The position numbers were made by a program, and so were the translations under genes. Source: Alphaproteobacteria bacterium (GTDB lineage Bacteria; Pseudomonadota; Alphaproteobacteria; Rickettsiales; UBA3002). Taken from it: 9,902 nt of DNA. Below, piece after piece: positions 6,820 to 9,902 of this stretch. The stretch's first letter is position 1. Each line of letters opens with the position of its first letter. Below the pieces are notes generated by a model. The model did no database searches, was not told the origin of the DNA, and was given only the letters and a program-made list of their open reading frames with translations. Where the stretch lies: contig JAKFUW010000147.1 of assembly GCA_021732545.1 (NCBI GenBank), positions 1-9,902 of the forward strand, given 5' to 3'.

Positions 6820-9111
6820 CTACAAAAATTGATATGGATCAATATCCACCTTCAAGCGCACACCAGATGGCATGGGCACCCGCGCCAGCCATTCGCGCAA
6901 GGTTTTTTGCAGGGCAAAATCGAGCGGGGTTTTGATTAAAATCCGAAAGCGATATTGATTCTTTAAACGCGATAGCGGGGCAGGGGCGGGGCCTAACACC
7001 CGCAAACCATTGATTCGCGGGGCTTGCTGCACCAAGTGACGCGCCGCTTGCTGCACGCGTTGCTCATTCGCGCCATCGAGCAGCAACGCTGCTAAGCGGC
7101 CATAAGGCGGCCAGCCCGCTTGTTCGCGCTGGCTCATTTCGGCTGCCAAAAACCCATCACGGTCAGCGGCTTTAAGCGCTTGCATCACGGGGTGATCCGG
7201 CTGCACGGTCTGCAACATGGCTCGCCCCGCCGCCACTTCACGCCCTGCACGCCCTGCCAGCTGGTGCAGCAGTTGATAGGTGCGCTCGCACGCTCGCAAA
7301 TCGCCCCCCGCCAGCCCTAAATCCGCATCGACCACGCCCACCAATGCGAGTTTTGGGAAATGATGCCCCTTAGCGAGCAGTTGCGTACCGATGATAATAT
7401 CCGCACGCCCATCAATCATCGCGTTGAGCGTGTCTTGCACATCCGTATCATCGCCACTGACGCAGCGCACGTTGCAGGTGGGAAACAAGGCGCGCACTTC
7501 TTCATCAATACGTTCCACCCCCGGACCACACGCCACCAGCTGATCGGGCTCTTGGCAAGCAGGGCAAGCATCAGGCATTTTCATGCTGGTGTGGCAATGG
7601 TGGCATTGCAGACGTGGCGATTGCTTATATTGCACCATCCATGCTGAACAATTCGGGCATTCAAATCGGTAGCCGCAATGACGACATAGCACCAGCGGTG
7701 CATAGCCTTTGCGGTTTAAAAAGAGCAACACCTGTGCGCCTTGCTCCAGCACCTCTTTCATCGCGCGCTTAAGGGTGGGCGAAAGCCATTCGCCCTTTTC
7801 GGGTTTATCAATGCGCAAATCAATCAGCTCCAACGCCACCCCTTCGGGCCGCGCAAAACGCTCGCCCAATGTCACGCGTTGATATTTGCCAAGCTGCACA
7901 TTACGCATCGTTTCGATGGATGGCGTGGCGGTTGCCAGAATGATCGGGATGTTCTCGAGCTTGGCACGCACCACCGCCATATCGCGTGCCTGATAGCTCA
8001 CGCCATCTTCTTGTTTATAGCTGGGTTCGTGCTCCTCATCGACCACGATACCAACGAGCTTTTTATAAGGCAAATACAGCGAGGATCGCGCTCCCACCAC
8101 CACTCGCGCCGAACCATTCGCAATCGCTTGCCACTGCTGGCGCCGCTGTGCTGGCGTGATGGTGGAATGCCACACCACCGCTGCCGCGCCAAAGCGCTTT
8201 TCAAACCGCTGAACCCATTGATTGGTGAGCGCGATTTCGGGTAACATCACCAAAATTTGTGAATCTGCTTGTGGCATTTTTTGCTGTGTCATTCCCGCGA
8301 AGGCGCTTGCGCCGGAGGCGGGAATCTCTGTCACCGATTGAACCAGCGGAGAAAGAGATTCCCGCCTTTGCGGGAATGACGGTATCCCAGATACCACGTT
8401 GCTTGCAGCAAGGTTGTTTAATTGCTGCTCAATCCAATCAAAATAGACTTCGGTTTTGCCAGACCCCGTCACCCCATCCATCAGCGTGACACTAAAGCCT
8501 TGGCCTATCGTTTCACGTAAATTTGCAGAGGCTAACTGTTGGCTTTCATTGAGTTTTGGCGCGTGGTGATCACCAAAATGCTGCACTGATGGTGCGGCCA
8601 CTTGGCTTATCACCTCGATCATATTGGCTAACACCATCGCACGGATGATCGCATCGCTTGCACCCGTTTCGCGCTTAACATCTTCACGAGTAGCTGCGCC
8701 ATGTTCCACCAGCCACTGCGCCACTGCCGCGCGTTTGGGTTGGGAAGGTACGGGCGCATCCGCATTCCAGCAAAGCAGCGTTTGCAGTTGCGGTTGCATC
8801 ACGCCTTCCGCTTGCGGCATCGTCATTTTCAACACCATGCCGCGCGGTGCTAGCGTGTAGGCCGCTGTCCAATCGATAAAGCGCCGCATCGCATCAGACA
8901 TCGGTGGCAGATGGTCAAAATGCTCGGAAATATTTTTGCATTTCTGCGCAGGCACATCGCTTGTGGCCTCGCCCCACACCACGCCGATCATGGGCTTGGA
9001 GCCAAACGGCACGCGCACATAATCGCCCACGGCAATATCCATCCCCTGTGGCACCAGATAATCAAAGCCGCGATCAAAGGGGCGCGGCAACAACACTTCC
9101 ATACGTTTCAT
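6820..9111 (-). CDS. priA: Primosomal protein N' (replication restart helicase PriA), with an in-frame repeat insert
   Basis: A 763-residue protein that recognises stalled or repaired forks and reloads the replication machinery, using 3'-5' helicase activity. The N-terminal DNA-binding domain (about 1-105) opens with VLLPRPFDRGFDYLVP. Motif I (Walker A) GVTGSGKT is at 213-220, LPEIALT at 290-296, the DEEH box at 358-361, and LATATPS at 392-398. Eight zinc-binding cysteines, in four CxxC pairs, lie at 476/479, 485/488, 503/506 and 516/519. Motif V GTQLLAKGHHFP is at 575-586 and motif VI QLAGRAGR at 617-624. All key residues are present. Between motif I and the next strand, residues about 244-275 are encoded by a palindromic repeat, which lengthens a loop. 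The ATG at 9111 has no strong binding site; Met4 is an alternative start. The gene lies upstream of atpH in the same direction and is divergent from the transaldolase gene. Confidence 0.97.
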   Translation of the reverse strand: MKRMEVLLPRPFDRGFDYLVPQGMDIAVGDYVRVPFGSKPMIGVVWGEATSDVPAQKCKNISEHFDHLPPMSDAMRRFIDWTAAYTLAPRGMVLKMTMPQAEGVMQPQLQTLLCWNADAPVPSQPKRAAVAQWLVEHGAATREDVKRETGASDAIIRAMVLANMIEVISQVAAPSVQHFGDHHAPKLNESQQLASANLRETIGQGFSVTLMDGVTGSGKTEVYFDWIEQQLNNLAASNVVSGIPSFPQRRESLSPLVQSVTEIPASGASAFAGMTQQKMPQADSQILVMLPEIALTNQWVQRFEKRFGAAAVVWHSTITPAQRRQQWQAIANGSARVVVGARSSLYLPYKKLVGIVVDEEHEPSYKQEDGVSYQARDMAVVRAKLENIPIILATATPSIETMRNVQLGKYQRVTLGERFARPEGVALELIDLRIDKPEKGEWLSPTLKRAMKEVLEQGAQVLLFLNRKGYAPLVLCRHCGYRFECPNCSAWMVQYKQSPRLQCHHCHTSMKMPDACPACQEPDQLVACGPGVERIDEEVRALFPTCNVRCVSGDDTDVQDTLNAMIDGRADIIIGTQLLAKGHHFPKLALVGVVDADLGLAGGDLRACERTYQLLHQLAGRAGREVAAGRAMLQTVQPDHPVMQALKAADRDGFLAAEMSQREQAGWPPYGRLAALLLDGANEQRVQQAARHLVQQAPRINGLRVLGPAPAPLSRLKNQYRFRILIKTPLDFALQKTLREWLARVPMPSGVRLKVDIDPYQFL
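8288..8380. repeat. 93-bp palindromic interspersed repeat inserted in frame in priA
   Basis: The ends are exact inverted repeats: GTCATTCCCGC (8288-8298) and GCGGGAATGAC (8370-8380). An inner pair repeats the theme, GGCGGGAATCTCT against AGAGATTCCCGCC. It resembles the 'ATTCCCGC...GCGGGAAT' interspersed palindromes common in proteobacterial genomes, normally between genes. Here it is 93 bp, a multiple of three, with no stop in the priA frame, and encodes about 31 residues (244-275) including FPQRRESLSP and FAGMT. Because it is palindromic, the other strand encodes a similar string ending IPAFAGMT. One arm contains a 15-base extension around GGCGCTTGCGCC, itself a short hairpin, which adds five residues (SGASA). 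Its coding behaviour parallels the palindromic elements known from Rickettsia genes; family membership is not established. Confidence 0.88.
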
Positions 9112-9166
9112 ATTGCCAATGTTACGGGTGATCGGTTAAAGATGAAACCTTAAAGAAGCAATAGGG

Positions 9167-9242
9167 TATGAGCGGTTGTGTTAGCACAGAGCGAATACCA
9201 ATCATATGAGCGGTTGTGTTAGCACAGAGCGAATATCAATCA
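9167..9242 (+). repeat. Tandem 38-bp duplication in the priA-transaldolase divergent region
   Basis: Two adjacent 38-base units, 9167-9204 and 9205-9242, are identical except at one base (C 9198 versus T 9236). The second unit ends directly before the AAAGGAG ribosome binding site of the transaldolase. Each unit contains TGTGTTAGCACA (9177-9188 and 9215-9226), a 12-base near-palindrome with one mismatched pair, which looks like a regulator binding site. Each unit also contains an ATG. The first gives a 13-codon frame ending in TGA that overlaps the second ATG as ATGA. The second gives a 15-codon frame ending TAG at 9251-9253, two bases before the transaldolase ATG. The duplication is certain; operator or leader-peptide function is inference. 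Confidence 0.9.
9177..9226. promoter_or_regulatory. Candidate paired operator sites (two TGTGTTAGCACA dyads)
   Basis: Two copies of the near-palindrome TGTGTTAGCACA lie 38 bases apart, centre to centre, in the divergent promoter region of priA and the transaldolase gene. Such dyads are typical of dimeric repressors; the TGTTAGC half resembles operators of some LacI-type sugar regulators. The regulator is not in the window, and the dyads may simply be part of the duplicated unit. Confidence 0.3.
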
Positions 9243-9255
9243 AAGGAGAATAGCC

Positions 9256-9902
9256 ATGAAATTTTTTGTCGATACCGCAGACATTGCCGAAATCAAAGAA
9301 CTCAACGACACTGGATTGCTCGATGGCGTGACCACCAACCCCACGCTCATCATGAAATCGGGGCGTGATTTTGTGACCGTCATTAAAGACATTTGTAGCA
9401 TTGTCGATGGCCCTGTGAGCGCCGAAGTGGTGGCACTCGATACCGCAGGCATGATTGCGCAAGGCGAAAAATTGGCGCTCATTGCCGATAATATCGCGGT
9501 GAAGTTACCGCTGACATGGGAAGGTTTGAAGGCCTGTAAACATTTTTCCAGCAAAGGCATTATGGTCAATGTCACGCTGTGTTTTTCACCTGCCCAAGCG
9601 CTACTTGCAGCCAAAGCGGGTGCCACTTTCATCTCGCCTTTTATCGGGCGGCTTGATGATATTTCGCAAGATGGCCTGCAATTGATTTCGGATATTTGCG
9701 CGATCTATCGCAATTATCGGTTCGATACGCAAATTCTGGTCGCCAGCGTGCGCCACCCGATCCACATTATTGAATCGGCGAAAATGGGCGCGGATGTGGC
9801 AACGTTACCGCCCGCCGTGCTCAAACAACTTGCCAAACACCCGCTGACCGATAAAGGCCTTGAGATGTTCATGGCCGATTGGGCAAAAACCGGACAGTCT
9901 TT
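9256..9902 (+). CDS. tal: Small transaldolase (TalC/FSA type), 3' end cut by window
   Basis: The first 215 residues of a protein of the short transaldolase/fructose-6-phosphate aldolase family, which is usually about 217 residues, so only the last few residues are missing. It is a cytosolic TIM-barrel enzyme that transfers dihydroxyacetone units between sugar phosphates in the non-oxidative pentose phosphate pathway. The start is clear: MKFFVDTADIAEI with AAAGGAG upstream. DGVTTNPTLI is at 23-32 and the Schiff-base lysine is in VKLPLT at Lys83. Glu57 (SAEVV) and Phe129 (SPFIGR) match the residues I associate with true transaldolases; the fructose-6-phosphate aldolases of E. coli have Gln and Tyr there. 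I therefore prefer transaldolase over aldolase. It is transcribed divergently from priA, with a tandem duplication immediately upstream. Confidence 0.95.
   Translation, partial: MKFFVDTADIAEIKELNDTGLLDGVTTNPTLIMKSGRDFVTVIKDICSIVDGPVSAEVVALDTAGMIAQGEKLALIADNIAVKLPLTWEGLKACKHFSSKGIMVNVTLCFSPAQALLAAKAGATFISPFIGRLDDISQDGLQLISDICAIYRNYRFDTQILVASVRHPIHIIESAKMGADVATLPPAVLKQLAKHPLTDKGLEMFMADWAKTGQS

Noticed and set aside
8259..8489. Plus-strand open frame through the priA repeat, with FPRRRLRRRRES and IPAFAGMT strings
   Set aside because: It arises because the repeat is palindromic and encodes similar strings on both strands; there is no independent support for a gene opposite priA.
9202..9632. Minus-strand open frames opposite the start of the transaldolase gene
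   Set aside because: They lie antisense to a clear, conserved enzyme gene and have no recognisable protein character.

Overview
The window looks like a chromosomal stretch of an alphaproteobacterium. On the minus strand it carries the five F1 genes of ATP synthase in the order delta-alpha-gamma-beta-epsilon (atpH, atpA, atpG, atpD, atpC) with no F0 genes attached, preceded in the same direction by priA. F1 genes separated from F0 genes, with priA beside atpH, is an arrangement I associate with Alphaproteobacteria. The genus cannot be told from sequence alone. The housekeeping genes are moderately GC-rich; hand counts of two 60-base stretches in atpD gave 30 and 39 G+C.

Layout from left to right: the 5' part of a minus-strand conserved hypothetical gene (1-310); atpC (394-801); an unrecognised gene (828-1499); atpD (1507-2952); a small palindromic repeat filling the atpD/atpG gap (2972-3046); atpG (3047-3928); a DUF2283-type small gene (3928-4161); another unrecognised gene (4145-4606); atpA (4612-6141); atpH (6166-6720); priA (6820-9111), interrupted in frame by a 93-bp palindromic repeat (8288-8380); a divergent intergenic region with a near-perfect 38-bp tandem duplication (9167-9242); and on the plus strand a small transaldolase gene, cut by the window end (9256-9902).

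The F1 genes encode the catalytic head, central stalk and peripheral-stalk connector of the proton ATP synthase. They appear intact, with nucleotide-binding and catalytic motifs present in alpha and beta. The unusual point is that the operon has been opened at two junctions. One extra gene lies between beta and epsilon, and an overlapping two-gene cassette lies between alpha and gamma. All three extra genes are co-directional, packed within a few bases of the atp genes or overlapping them, and lower in GC where sampled. They are therefore probably co-transcribed with ATP synthase. One of them (DUF2283) shares a TAATG stop/start with atpG.

Three kinds of repeat are visible: the palindrome inside priA, which adds about 31 codons between helicase motifs I and Ia; the palindromic element between atpG and atpD; and the tandem 38-bp duplication before the transaldolase, whose units each hold a near-palindromic TGTGTTAGCACA core. 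No RNA genes, CRISPR array, integrase or transposase were seen, and no intergenic gap exceeds 150 bases.
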